A DNA stretch of 64,000 bases from JBMDXB01 sp048594975 (GTDB lineage Bacteria; Acidobacteriota; Vicinamibacteria; Vicinamibacterales; 2-12-FULL-66-21), in assembly GCA_048594975.1 (NCBI GenBank), contig JBMDXQ010000135.1, positions 10,638-74,637 of the forward strand. Direction: 5' to 3'. Positions 17,197 through 25,251 of the stretch are shown piece by piece. The notes below the pieces were generated by a model. That model saw nothing but the letters and a program-made list of their open reading frames with translations, ran no database searches and was not told where the DNA came from. Numbering within the stretch: position 1 is the first letter of the stretch; the number at the start of each line of letters is the position of its first letter. The position numbers and the translations under genes are program-made.

Positions 17197-17901
17197 GTGG
17201 ATCGCTCGTTGTCGGTCATCATCCCTGCGTACAACGAGAGCGAGAACATCGTCGCCACCCTGGAGAACGTCACGACCGCACTCGACACGCTGGCGCTGCC
17301 CCACGAGATCCTGGTGATCGACGACGGCAGCCGCGACCGCACCGCGGCGCTGGTCGAGGCGAGCGCGGGCCGCTTCCCGGTCGTACGGCTGCTCAGGAAC
17401 GAATGCAACATGGGATTCGGCTGGTCGTACCGGCGGGGGGTCGACGAAGCAGCACTGACGCACATCGTGATGGTGCACGGCGACAACGCCTGGGGATGGG
17501 AGACGCTGCGGCAGTTCTTCGGCCGGACGGGAGAGGCCGATGTTATCATCGGCTATACACGCGACATGCTGCAGTCGCGCACGTGGGCGCGGACCGCGGT
17601 GTCCAAGCTGTTCACGTGGATGGTCAACCGGATCACGGGACGGCGGCTGACGTACTACAACGGCCTGCAAATCCACCGGGCGGCCGTTCTGAAGCGCCTG
17701 CACATCGAGTCACACGGCTACGGGTTTCAGGCAGAAGTGCTGGTGAAGGCGCTGCGTCTCGCGCCAAGGTATGTCGAAGTGCCGATGGATCTGATCGAGC
17801 GCCGCAAGGGCGAGAGCAAGGCGTTTCGCCTCAAGAACGTCGTGGACGTCTGGCGGACCCTGCGGCGCATCGCCGCGCTCGAGCGGGGCGGCCGTGACTG
17901 A
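17197..17901 (+). CDS. Glycosyltransferase family 2 (dolichol-phosphate-sugar synthase-like)
   Basis: A 234-residue GT-A enzyme. The N-terminus is SVIIPAYNESENIVATLENV, the nucleotide-binding Asp residues are in VIDDGSRDRT, and the acceptor region includes MVHGDNAWGWETL. The DxD-like position is therefore HGDN rather than a classical DAD/DSD. It probably loads a sugar onto polyprenyl phosphate, giving the donor used by GT-C enzymes in this window. The start is GTG 17197 (VDRSLSVII). Its 3' end overlaps the next gene by 8 nt. It is first in a ten-gene operon to 26258. Confidence 0.85.
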   Translation: MDRSLSVIIPAYNESENIVATLENVTTALDTLALPHEILVIDDGSRDRTAALVEASAGRFPVVRLLRNECNMGFGWSYRRGVDEAALTHIVMVHGDNAWGWETLRQFFGRTGEADVIIGYTRDMLQSRTWARTAVSKLFTWMVNRITGRRLTYYNGLQIHRAAVLKRLHIESHGYGFQAEVLVKALRLAPRYVEVPMDLIERRKGESKAFRLKNVVDVWRTLRRIAALERGGRD

Positions 17902-19441
17902 TCGCCACGTCGCGCGCCCGCTGCGGCCGGTCGGCGAGCCGCTGCCGCCGGCGGAACGCACCCGCCAGAAGATCGTGCCGCTCGCCGATCTCGGCCGCGT
18001 GCGCGGCCAGTTCCGCGACCGCAGCATCGTTCTCTGCCACGGCGCCTTCGACCTCGTACACGTCGGCCACATGATCCACTTCGAGGAGGCGCGCGCGCTC
18101 GGCGACCTGCTCGTCGTCACCATCACCGCCGACCAGCACATCATGAAGAAGCGCACGGTGTCGATGCGCGAGGACTACCGCGCGCGCCAGGTCGCCGCCC
18201 TCGAGATCGTCGACTACGTGGCGATCGTGGACGAACCGTCGGCAGTATCCGCGATCGAGGCGCTGCGCCCGGACGTGTACGTCAAGGGGCCCGAGTACTC
18301 CCACCTGCTGCTCGACAAGAGCTCGAACATCTCGCACGAGAAGGCACTGGTCGAGAGCTACCGCGGCCGCATCCACTTCACCTCCGGCGAGACCTTCTCC
18401 TCGACCAAGCTGTCGCACTTCCTCCTCTCGTCGCCGGAAGCGGCGCAGGACAACCCGCTGCTGCGCAACGACCGGGTGCTGTTCCGCGACCTGTCGAGCC
18501 GCGGCTTCACCCTCGAGGAGGTCAAGGGCTTCCTCGCCGCCGCCAGCCGCCTCCGCATCTGCCTGCTCGGCGAGACGATCATCGATGAGTGGGTCGACGT
18601 CTCGGTCGAGAACATCTCGCAGAAGTCGCGCTGCGTCGCCGGCCTCGAGACCTCGCGGGTGCGCCAGATCGGCGGCGCGGGGATCGTCGCGCTGCACCTC
18701 GCCAGCTTCGCCAGGAGCGTCGACTGCTTCACCAACGGGCTGAGCGCCGAGGCCGTGCCGGCCAACGTCAGCGTGATCCCGCTCGCCGACACCCCGCTGG
18801 TGAAGACGCGCTTCGTCGACCGGGACACCGGGTTCCCGCTCTTCGAAGCGAAGCAGGTGACGCTCGACGGCGTGCGCCGGGATCGCTCGCCGCAGTTCGA
18901 GGACTACGACGTGGTGCTGATCGCCGATTTCGGCCACGGCCTGCTCGATCCGGCTGCGATCAACCGCCAGCTGGCGCGGCCGCGCCGCGCCCTGGTCAGC
19001 GCCATGGTGCAGGTGAACTCGAGCAACTACGGCTACAGCCTGCCCACCAAGTACGTCGGCGCCGACTACTACAGCCTCAACCGCACCGAGGCGGAGCTGT
19101 GCCTGCACGAGCAGGGCCTGGCGCTGCCCGAGCTCGTCGATCGGATGGCGCGGCTGCTCGGGGCGGAGAAGCTATCGGTCACCGACGGCGGCAGCGGCGT
19201 CATCGCGCGGCTGAAGGACGAGCGCTTCGCCCTCCCCACCCTCAGCACCAGCGTCGTCGACACCATCGGCTGCGGCGACGCCTATTTCGCGCTGAGCAGT
19301 CTCGCCGTCGCGCTCGGGCTGCCGGCGCGCCTGGTGGCGCTGGCCGGCAGCATCGGGGCTGCGGCGATGGCGCAGCGCCGCTGCAACGACCGCCCGGTCT
19401 CGGATCAGGAATTCCTGACCATTGCGAAGATCGTGATCTGA
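17894..19441 (+). CDS. Bifunctional nucleotidyltransferase-PfkB kinase, HldE-like with reversed domain order
   Basis: A 515-residue fusion. The N-terminal cytidylyltransferase-like domain has LCHGAFDLVHVGHMIHF (HxGH, about 48-64) and a TFSSTKLS motif (about 166). The C-terminal ribokinase/PfkB domain (about 215-515) has NRTEAEL and DTIGCGDAYF, with the catalytic Asp kept but GAGD changed to GCGD. In E. coli HldE the kinase is first and the nucleotidyltransferase second; here the order is swapped. With the GmhA-like gene next door it probably makes an NDP-heptose or similar sugar phosphate nucleotide. The start is GTG 17894, overlapping the GT2 stop. Confidence 0.85.
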   Translation: MTDRHVARPLRPVGEPLPPAERTRQKIVPLADLGRVRGQFRDRSIVLCHGAFDLVHVGHMIHFEEARALGDLLVVTITADQHIMKKRTVSMREDYRARQVAALEIVDYVAIVDEPSAVSAIEALRPDVYVKGPEYSHLLLDKSSNISHEKALVESYRGRIHFTSGETFSSTKLSHFLLSSPEAAQDNPLLRNDRVLFRDLSSRGFTLEEVKGFLAAASRLRICLLGETIIDEWVDVSVENISQKSRCVAGLETSRVRQIGGAGIVALHLASFARSVDCFTNGLSAEAVPANVSVIPLADTPLVKTRFVDRDTGFPLFEAKQVTLDGVRRDRSPQFEDYDVVLIADFGHGLLDPAAINRQLARPRRALVSAMVQVNSSNYGYSLPTKYVGADYYSLNRTEAELCLHEQGLALPELVDRMARLLGAEKLSVTDGGSGVIARLKDERFALPTLSTSVVDTIGCGDAYFALSSLAVALGLPARLVALAGSIGAAAMAQRRCNDRPVSDQEFLTIAKIVI

Positions 19442-20028
19442 TGATCGAGCGCTGGGACGACTACGTCGCGACGATCGCCGGCGGGCTTCGCGACCTGTGC
19501 GTGACCGATCACGGCGGCACTCCCCTTGCCGCCGCCGACGGCTTCAGCCGCTGGGTGGCGATGACGCGCGAGACGCACGAGCGCGGCGGCTACGTCTACC
19601 TCATCGGCAACGGCGGCAGCGCGGCGATGGCGAGCCACATGGCCGCCGACGCCTGCAAGCACGGCCACCTGCGCGCGCTCGCCTTCAACGACGTCGCCAT
19701 GCTCACGGCGACGTCGAACGATCTCGCCTACGACCAGGTCTTCGCGCTGCCGCTGCAGCGGCTGGCGCGGCCAGCGGATCTGTTGATCTCGATCAGCAGC
19801 TCGGGCAATTCGCCGAACATCGTGCGCGCGCTCGAGACCGCGCGCGCGCTCGGGCTCGCCGCGGTGACGCTGTCCGGGCGCGCGGCGGACAACCGGTCGC
19901 GTGCGCTCGGGCAGCTCAACTTCCACGTGCCGCGCCAGCGCTACGGCTGGATCGAGTCGGCGCATCAGGTCATCATCCACTACTGGCTCGATTGCTACCT
20001 GACGCAGCACGCCGGGGGTGCGATCTGA
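19441..20028 (+). CDS. SIS-domain phosphosugar isomerase (GmhA-like)
   Basis: A 195-residue SIS-fold protein. GNGGSAAMASHMAADACKHG (about 57-76) and the phosphosugar-binding SISSSGNSPNIV (about 117-128) match GmhA/DiaA-type isomerases. GmhA converts sedoheptulose 7-phosphate to heptose 7-phosphate, the substrate of an HldE-type kinase, and that kinase-like fusion lies immediately upstream with a 1-nt overlap (TGATG). No GmhB-type phosphatase is visible in the window. The pathway assignment is inference from neighbourhood. Confidence 0.83.
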   Translation: MIERWDDYVATIAGGLRDLCVTDHGGTPLAAADGFSRWVAMTRETHERGGYVYLIGNGGSAAMASHMAADACKHGHLRALAFNDVAMLTATSNDLAYDQVFALPLQRLARPADLLISISSSGNSPNIVRALETARALGLAAVTLSGRAADNRSRALGQLNFHVPRQRYGWIESAHQVIIHYWLDCYLTQHAGGAI

Positions 20029-20963
20029 AGGTGCTCGTGACCGGGGGCTGCGGCTACGTCGGCACGCGGCTCACCGAGGCGCTGCTGGCGCGCACCGAGT
20101 ACCCGGTCGACGTCATCGACGCGATGTGGTTCGGAAACCACCTCGCGCCGCATCCGCGGCTCGCCGTCCGCCGGCTGGACGTGCGTCGGATCGACGAGGT
20201 CGATCTGCGCGGCTACGACGCCGTCTTCCATCTGGCGAACATCGCCAACGACCCGTCGGTGGAGCTCAACCCCTACTCGTCGTGGGAGGTGAACGTGCTC
20301 GCCGGCATGCGGCTGGCCGACCGCGCGGCGCGGCACGGCGTGCGGCAGTTCCTCTTCGCCTCGTCGGCGAGCGTCTACGGCGTGAAGTCCGAGCCGCGGG
20401 TCACCGAAGAGCTCGACCTCTTCCCGCTGTCCGAATACAACAAGACCAAGATGGTGGCCGAGCGCGTGGTCCTCAGCTACGGCGACGCGATGGTCACCAC
20501 GATCATCCGCCCGGCGACGGTCTGCGGCTATTCCCCGCGCATGCGCCTCGACGTCGTCGTCAACATGCTGACGATGCAGGCGCTCTCGAAAGGGACCGTC
20601 ACCGTGCTCGGCGGCGAGCAGACGCGCCCCAACATCCACATCGAGGATCTCGTCGACGTCTACCTGTTCGCGCTCGAGCGCCGGCTCGCCGGCGTCTACA
20701 ACGCCGGCTTCGAGAACCTCTCGGTGATGGACATCGCCAGGACCGTCACCCGGGAGATCCCGGCCTCGATCGAGGTGCGGCGGTCGAACGATCCGCGGTC
20801 CTATCTGGTGTGCTCGGACAAGCTGCTCGGAACCGGTTTCACGCCGCGGCGCAACGTGCAGATGGCGATCCGGGAGATGGCTGCGGCCTATCGCGACGGC
20901 CGTCTCACCGACGATCCCGTCTCCTACAATGTGCTCTGGATGCGCCAGAACCGCTTCGCGTAA
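20025..20963 (+). CDS. NAD-dependent sugar epimerase/dehydratase
   Basis: A 312-residue extended SDR with VTGGCGYVGTRL at the N-terminus, FASSASVYG, and the catalytic YxxxK in SEYNKTKMVAE. It is likely to act on the nucleotide sugar made by the preceding enzymes. The start is notable. The frame has no ATG; CTG at 20025 overlaps the previous TGA (CTGA), gives the family-typical M-K-V-L-V-T-G-G and has a G-rich stretch upstream. GTG 20031 is the alternative and would remove two residues. Confidence 0.85.
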   Translation: MKVLVTGGCGYVGTRLTEALLARTEYPVDVIDAMWFGNHLAPHPRLAVRRLDVRRIDEVDLRGYDAVFHLANIANDPSVELNPYSSWEVNVLAGMRLADRAARHGVRQFLFASSASVYGVKSEPRVTEELDLFPLSEYNKTKMVAERVVLSYGDAMVTTIIRPATVCGYSPRMRLDVVVNMLTMQALSKGTVTVLGGEQTRPNIHIEDLVDVYLFALERRLAGVYNAGFENLSVMDIARTVTREIPASIEVRRSNDPRSYLVCSDKLLGTGFTPRRNVQMAIREMAAAYRDGRLTDDPVSYNVLWMRQNRFA

Positions 20964-20975
20964 CGGAGGCTGAAC

Positions 20976-21494
20976 CTGACACGGTTGCTGCTGCCCGTCG
21001 CGGGCGTGCTCGCGTTCTTCCTGCTGTCGTGGGCGACCGTACGGATGCTGCAGCCGCGCGAACCCCGGCGGTTCTTCCTCGCCTACGCGGTGCTGCTCTT
21101 CATCGCCGCGGCGTACGCCTGCCAGTGGAAGTGGCCGATCGAAACGATTGAGGACGCGCTCGGGCTTGCCTGCGCCCTGCTGTTACAGCTGCTCGGATGC
21201 CTGACGCTGTGGAACGCCTTCTACAGCCTGTTGTGGGGATTCTCCGGCAGCCTGATGCACGATCTCTACGCTGATGGTTCGCTCCGCGATCGCGAGCGGC
21301 TCATTCGCTCGTACGCGGGCGAGGGACGCATCGACCGGATCCTGGCCCGGCGCCTGCCCAACATGGAACGCGGCGGCTGGATCGTTCGTCGCGGCGACGA
21401 GCTGCGGCTGCGGCCGAAGGGGCGGCTCATGGCGCTCGGCACGCTCGCCGCCTTCAAGGTGTTCTCGCTCGGGATGGGCGGGGGCGTGAAGTAA
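20976..21494 (+). CDS. Membrane protein with C-terminal winged-helix-like domain (1)
   Basis: About 172 residues. Three to four hydrophobic segments occupy residues 3-90. A basic cytoplasmic C-terminal part of about 70 residues follows (IDRILARRLPNMERGGWIV, then DELRLRPKGRLM). This part reads like a winged helix: a helix-turn-helix and a short beta wing ending in L-x-P-K-G. GGAGG (20965-20969) is optimally spaced for CTG 20976; TTG 20985 is the alternative start. The next gene has the same architecture. I do not recognise a named family. Its place inside a sugar-nucleotide/glycan operon suggests regulation or a membrane scaffold. Confidence 0.65.
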   Translation: MTRLLLPVAGVLAFFLLSWATVRMLQPREPRRFFLAYAVLLFIAAAYACQWKWPIETIEDALGLACALLLQLLGCLTLWNAFYSLLWGFSGSLMHDLYADGSLRDRERLIRSYAGEGRIDRILARRLPNMERGGWIVRRGDELRLRPKGRLMALGTLAAFKVFSLGMGGGVK

Positions 21495-21495
21495 C

Positions 21496-21999
21496 GTGGC
21501 CGTCGACGTCACCGTGGCCGCCGTCGTCCTGCTCCTGGCACAGGCGCTGCTCGTCGCCGCCTCGGCGGCGATCCGGCCGCGCGCCAACATCTATGTCATC
21601 ATCGTCACCGTCGCCGTGGTGACCTCTCCGCTGGCGGCGATGGGCGATCGGCTGTGGTTCGGCCGGCCGCTGTCGCTGGACGGCCGCGTGTTTCTGACGC
21701 TGCTGCACCTGGCCCTTGGCGGGTTCCTCTTTCATTTCATGACGCTGCCCGATCGTTCGGTCACGCTGCGAATCCTCGTCGAGCTCCTGCTCGCTCCCGG
21801 ACGGACACTGTCGCTCGAGGAACTCGGGCGACGCTACGGCGTGCGCACGATGATTGCGTCGCGGCTGACGCAGCTGCAGGAGGGGAGCTTCCTGTCGGTC
21901 GACGCGGCGGGCGCGATCGCGCTCACGCCACGCGGCGAACGGTTCGGGCGGTTCGTCGCCGGCGGGCGGCGGCTGTTCCGGATTGCGGGCGCGAACTGA
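21496..21999 (+). CDS. Membrane protein with C-terminal winged-helix-like domain (2)
   Basis: A 167-residue protein starting at GTG 21496, one nt after the previous stop. Hydrophobic segments span about residues 5-90. The C-terminal part is RILVELLLAPGRTLSLEELG, RRYGVRTMIASRLTQLQEG and AIALTPRGERFGRF, a pattern typical of winged helix-turn-helix domains. It aligns by eye with the C-terminus of the preceding protein (R-L-x3-(L/Q)-x-G then L-(R/T)-P-(K/R)-G), so the two are probably a diverged tandem duplication. The function is unknown; a membrane-tethered DNA- or protein-binding role is an inference. Confidence 0.7.
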   Translation: MAVDVTVAAVVLLLAQALLVAASAAIRPRANIYVIIVTVAVVTSPLAAMGDRLWFGRPLSLDGRVFLTLLHLALGGFLFHFMTLPDRSVTLRILVELLLAPGRTLSLEELGRRYGVRTMIASRLTQLQEGSFLSVDAAGAIALTPRGERFGRFVAGGRRLFRIAGAN

Positions 22000-22000
22000 C

Positions 22001-23293
22001 ATGAACAAGCGAATCCTCGTGCTCGGCGGCGGCGTGGCCGGGTCGTCGATGGCCTATTTCCTCTCCGAGAAGGGCTACGCGGTGACTGTCGTCGAGCTGA
22101 ACAGCACGGTCGGCGGGCTGGCGCGCACGTGCACCTACAGCGGACACCCCTACGAGTTCGGGCCGCACATCTGGTTCTGGCCGGGCGGGAAGGAGGACCC
22201 GGTCAACGCGACGGTGGTCAGGCTCACCAACGACGAGCTGTTCTACATCGACCGCCGCCTCTTCACGTTCGTCGAGAGCGACGGGCGCAAGTACCGCTAT
22301 CCTGTCCACTACGACGACATCGCCGAGATGCCGGAGCGGGACCAGATTCATCGCGAGGTGAGGACCAATCGCGACGAACACCTCAGGCTCATCGAGGATC
22401 GGCTTCCCCGGATTGGAGCCTGCAAGTTCGCCGACTACTTCACCGCCGCGATCGGGCCGACGCTGTACCGCAAGTTCATGGCGGACTACACCTGGAAGAT
22501 GTGGAACATCCCCGGCCACGAGCTGGAGACGTCGATGGTATGGGCGGACCGCTTCCATCACGCCTACACCAGGCCCGGCGAACAGCGCGCGGCGCGCGGG
22601 CTGAGCGGATACGATCCGCTGAAGTTCCAGGACCACACGCTGGGCAAGGGGATCCGGTTCCAGGTCTACCCGAAGCACGGCTGGAACGCCGTCTGGGGTG
22701 CGATGGTCGCCCGTTCGACGGTCATCCGCGACCGCGTCATCGGCATCGAGGACGAGCACCGGCGCCCGTTCGTGCGGCTGGCGAGCGGTGAGAAGCACTA
22801 CTTCGCCGATTACCGTACGGTGTTCTGTTCGATCGACATCGACGAGCTGTGGGGCGAGCGGCGGCTGCCGTACACGGGCCGCATGATGATCCCGCTGCTC
22901 ATCCCCGGACTCGCGCACGCGTTCCCGGAGGGGGCCGAGTCGCTGCACTATTCGTCCTGTGAGTTCCAGACGCGCGTGACCGAGATGAAGGTGATCACGC
23001 GCCACGAGAGCCCGGACACGCTGATCCTGATCGAAGTGCCGATTCTGCCCGGCGCCGCCGACTGCTTCCCGCGCAACGCGATCGACTACGCGCGGGAGAA
23101 CAATCTGTTCGCCGAAAAGGCCTACCCGCAGCAGTCGGAACAGGCGTTCGACATCTACCACGGCTATGTCGAGCGCGGCAGGAAGATCCCGAACCTGCGC
23201 TACGTCGGGCGCCACGCCGAGTTCAAGTACTGGGGCATGCCCGAGACCGTGAATTCCGCGTACGAGAAGTCGCTCGAGTTTCCGCCGCTGTAG
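22001..23293 (+). CDS. UDP-galactopyranose mutase-like flavoprotein
   Basis: A 430-residue FAD-dependent protein. GGGVAGSSMAYFL (about 9-21) is the FAD-binding dinucleotide motif. GPHIWFWPG and MADYTWKMWNIPGHEL (like the YT-x-KQW segment of Glf) follow, and the C-terminus RHAEFKYWGMPETVNSAYE mirrors the R-x-A-E-Y-K-Y-x-D/N-M region of UDP-galactopyranose mutase. Glf isomerises UDP-galactose to its furanose form. Divergence is considerable, so another pyranose-furanose mutase or a sugar oxidase is possible. The start is ATG 22001, 1 nt after the preceding TGA. Confidence 0.8.
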   Translation: MNKRILVLGGGVAGSSMAYFLSEKGYAVTVVELNSTVGGLARTCTYSGHPYEFGPHIWFWPGGKEDPVNATVVRLTNDELFYIDRRLFTFVESDGRKYRYPVHYDDIAEMPERDQIHREVRTNRDEHLRLIEDRLPRIGACKFADYFTAAIGPTLYRKFMADYTWKMWNIPGHELETSMVWADRFHHAYTRPGEQRAARGLSGYDPLKFQDHTLGKGIRFQVYPKHGWNAVWGAMVARSTVIRDRVIGIEDEHRRPFVRLASGEKHYFADYRTVFCSIDIDELWGERRLPYTGRMMIPLLIPGLAHAFPEGAESLHYSSCEFQTRVTEMKVITRHESPDTLILIEVPILPGAADCFPRNAIDYARENNLFAEKAYPQQSEQAFDIYHGYVERGRKIPNLRYVGRHAEFKYWGMPETVNSAYEKSLEFPPL

Positions 23294-24067
23294 ATGGCCA
23301 GACGACCACGGGTGCTCGCATCCACCACCTCGCACAGGCGCGAGCCGCTGCTGCCGACGCTCGAGGTCTTCGGACGCCTGGGTCTGAGCGACGTCGATCT
23401 GAACCTGCACCATCTGATGGAGGAGGGCCTCCCCATCGCCGAGGTTTCCGGCGCCGTCGCTGCCAATGACCTCACGCTGCGGGTGCTGTCGGGCGGCTGG
23501 TGCGATTTCTACACAGCCGGCCACGAGGGCGACACCACCTTCGCGTCGGTCGCCAGGCAGGTCGGCATGTGCGACGCGCTCGGCGTCGGCGTGCTGCGGC
23601 TCTTCTTCGGACGGCTGGCCATCGCCGACCTCTCGCCCGCCGTCATGGAGGTCCTCGCCGGAAACCTCCGGCGGCTCTCCGACGCGCACCCTCACGTGCG
23701 CTTCGTGTTCGAGAACCACGACGGCGCGTCCCTGGTGCCGGACCTGTGCCGCGACGTGCTGTGGCGTGCCGCGCGGTCGAACATTCAGATGACCTTCGAC
23801 CCGATCAACTTCGCGAGAGCGGGCGTCGATCCTCTCGAGGCGCTGCACCGCGTCAGGCCGTTCGTGGGACACGTGCACCTGAAGGGACTCGATCGCGGCG
23901 AGTACTGCGAGTTCGGCGAGGGCGACTTCGATCTCGCCCCGGTGCTGGACTTGCTCGTCGCCGGGGGCTACGAAGGCGACTTCACCGTGGAGTACGAGGG
24001 GCGCTTCGACGCCACGCTGCGCCTCTACCGCAGCGTGCAGCGCGCCCGGGCGGCGCTAGGCGGTTGA
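23294..24067 (+). CDS. Xylose isomerase-like TIM-barrel protein
   Basis: A 257-residue protein of the AP endonuclease 2/xylose isomerase-like superfamily. DVDLNLHHL is near the start. Metal-ligand candidates are in FVFENHDG, MTFDPINFARAG, FVGHVHLKGLD and FTVEYEGRF (Glu, Asp, His, Glu). Relatives epimerise or isomerise sugars and keto-acids or act as sugar-phosphate isomerases. It begins directly after the UGM-like stop, in the same operon, so a role in making the unusual sugar is plausible but not shown. Confidence 0.75.
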   Translation: MARRPRVLASTTSHRREPLLPTLEVFGRLGLSDVDLNLHHLMEEGLPIAEVSGAVAANDLTLRVLSGGWCDFYTAGHEGDTTFASVARQVGMCDALGVGVLRLFFGRLAIADLSPAVMEVLAGNLRRLSDAHPHVRFVFENHDGASLVPDLCRDVLWRAARSNIQMTFDPINFARAGVDPLEALHRVRPFVGHVHLKGLDRGEYCEFGEGDFDLAPVLDLLVAGGYEGDFTVEYEGRFDATLRLYRSVQRARAALGG

Positions 24068-24069
24068 TA

Positions 24070-24075
24070 TAGAAT
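24070..24075 (+). promoter_or_regulatory. -10-like TAGAAT before the radical SAM gene
   Basis: TAGAAT lies 12 nt upstream of ATG 24088 in the only 20-nt intercistronic gap of this operon, suggesting an internal promoter. No convincing -35 is present. Confidence 0.3.
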
Positions 24076-24087
24076 AGCTTACGCTGC

Positions 24088-25251
24088 ATGGCGAAAGACG
24101 CCTTCACCCTGCGTTACCTGGCCCGCGCCGCGGTGGGGGTTCCCCGCGACGTGGTCAACACGCTCGTCGTGTCGACGCTCAAGCCCATCCGGCCGACGGT
24201 CCTCATCTACAACTGCACCTGGGTGTGCGACGCCCGCTGCACCATGTGCAGCAACTGGAAGTTCGGTGACCGGAAATCAGACATGACGCTGCGCCAGCTC
24301 GAGCCGGTCCTGGCGGACCCGTTCTGGGGTGCGGTCGAGAACCTGAACATATCCGGCGGCGAGCCCACGACGCGCAACGATCTTCCCGAAATGGTGGAGC
24401 TATTCCACCGGCACCTGCCGCGCCTGCGCAAGATCGGCATCAACACGACCGGCCTGACGCCGCACCGCGCCATCCCGATGCTCACCCGCATCGTCGAGTT
24501 CTGCGGGTCGAAGAGCGTGCTGATCAGCATCCGCGTGTCGCTCGACGGCATCGGCGACATCCACAACCAGGTGCGCGACGTGAAGCGCGGGTTCGAGAAG
24601 GCCTGCGCGACCATCGAGGCGATGCAGACGCTGGCCGATCGCCACGACCAGTTCCAGTTCGGGATTGCGGCGACCATCTTCGGCACCAACCTGGAAGATG
24701 CCGAGAACATCCTCGCCTGGGCGCGCGCGAAGAACCTCGACGTCGTCTTCAACATGCTCCGGTTCACCGATGCGATGCTGCACAACAAGGAGCTGGAAGA
24801 TGCGATCGGGTTCCACGAGCGCGAGGAAGCGTTCATGCGCAGGTTCTTCCTCGAGCGCGTGCAGGAGGAGTCGATCCTGAGCGGGCAGACGTTCATGTAC
24901 CTGCACTACGCGGACATGATCGCCAACGGCTACCGGCGCACCATGCCCTGCCCGTTCCAGCGCCAGGGGCTGCTGCTCAATCCCAACGGCGACCTGCACT
25001 ACTGCGAGAACTCGCAGAAGATCGGCAACGTCCTGGACAGGGCGGCGGCGGAGCTCTACTTCAAGGCGGAGAACCTGGCCCATCGGGAAGACCTGAAGGC
25101 CCGGGTCTGCACCACCTGTCTGAGTCCCTGTCAGGTCAACGTGGGCGCGATGAAGCAGGTCATCCCCTACGCCCGGTTCCTCCAGCGCGCCTACCATCTC
25201 AAGCGGCATCCCGAGCGGCACCTGGAGACCCTCCCCACGCCCACGCCGTGA
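24088..25251 (+). CDS. Radical SAM enzyme with SPASM-like C-terminus
   Basis: A 387-residue protein. The 4Fe-4S cluster motif is CDARCTMC (CX3CX2C, within YNCTWVCDARCTMCSNW, about 44-60), followed by NISGGEPTTR (the GGE motif) and VSLDG. The C-terminal Cys set includes CPFQRQG, YCENSQ, CTTCLSPC, which fits an auxiliary cluster of SPASM/twitch type. Such enzymes modify peptides, lipids or sugars. In a glycan operon a lipid or sugar C-H modification is a reasonable guess, nothing more. The next gene overlaps it by GTGA. Confidence 0.85.
   Translation: MAKDAFTLRYLARAAVGVPRDVVNTLVVSTLKPIRPTVLIYNCTWVCDARCTMCSNWKFGDRKSDMTLRQLEPVLADPFWGAVENLNISGGEPTTRNDLPEMVELFHRHLPRLRKIGINTTGLTPHRAIPMLTRIVEFCGSKSVLISIRVSLDGIGDIHNQVRDVKRGFEKACATIEAMQTLADRHDQFQFGIAATIFGTNLEDAENILAWARAKNLDVVFNMLRFTDAMLHNKELEDAIGFHEREEAFMRRFFLERVQEESILSGQTFMYLHYADMIANGYRRTMPCPFQRQGLLLNPNGDLHYCENSQKIGNVLDRAAAELYFKAENLAHREDLKARVCTTCLSPCQVNVGAMKQVIPYARFLQRAYHLKRHPERHLETLPTPTP

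Noticed and set aside
17894..19441. Two separate genes, nucleotidyltransferase and kinase
   Set aside because: The frame is continuous through both domains with no stop or start signal between them, and linker residues are normal protein-like.
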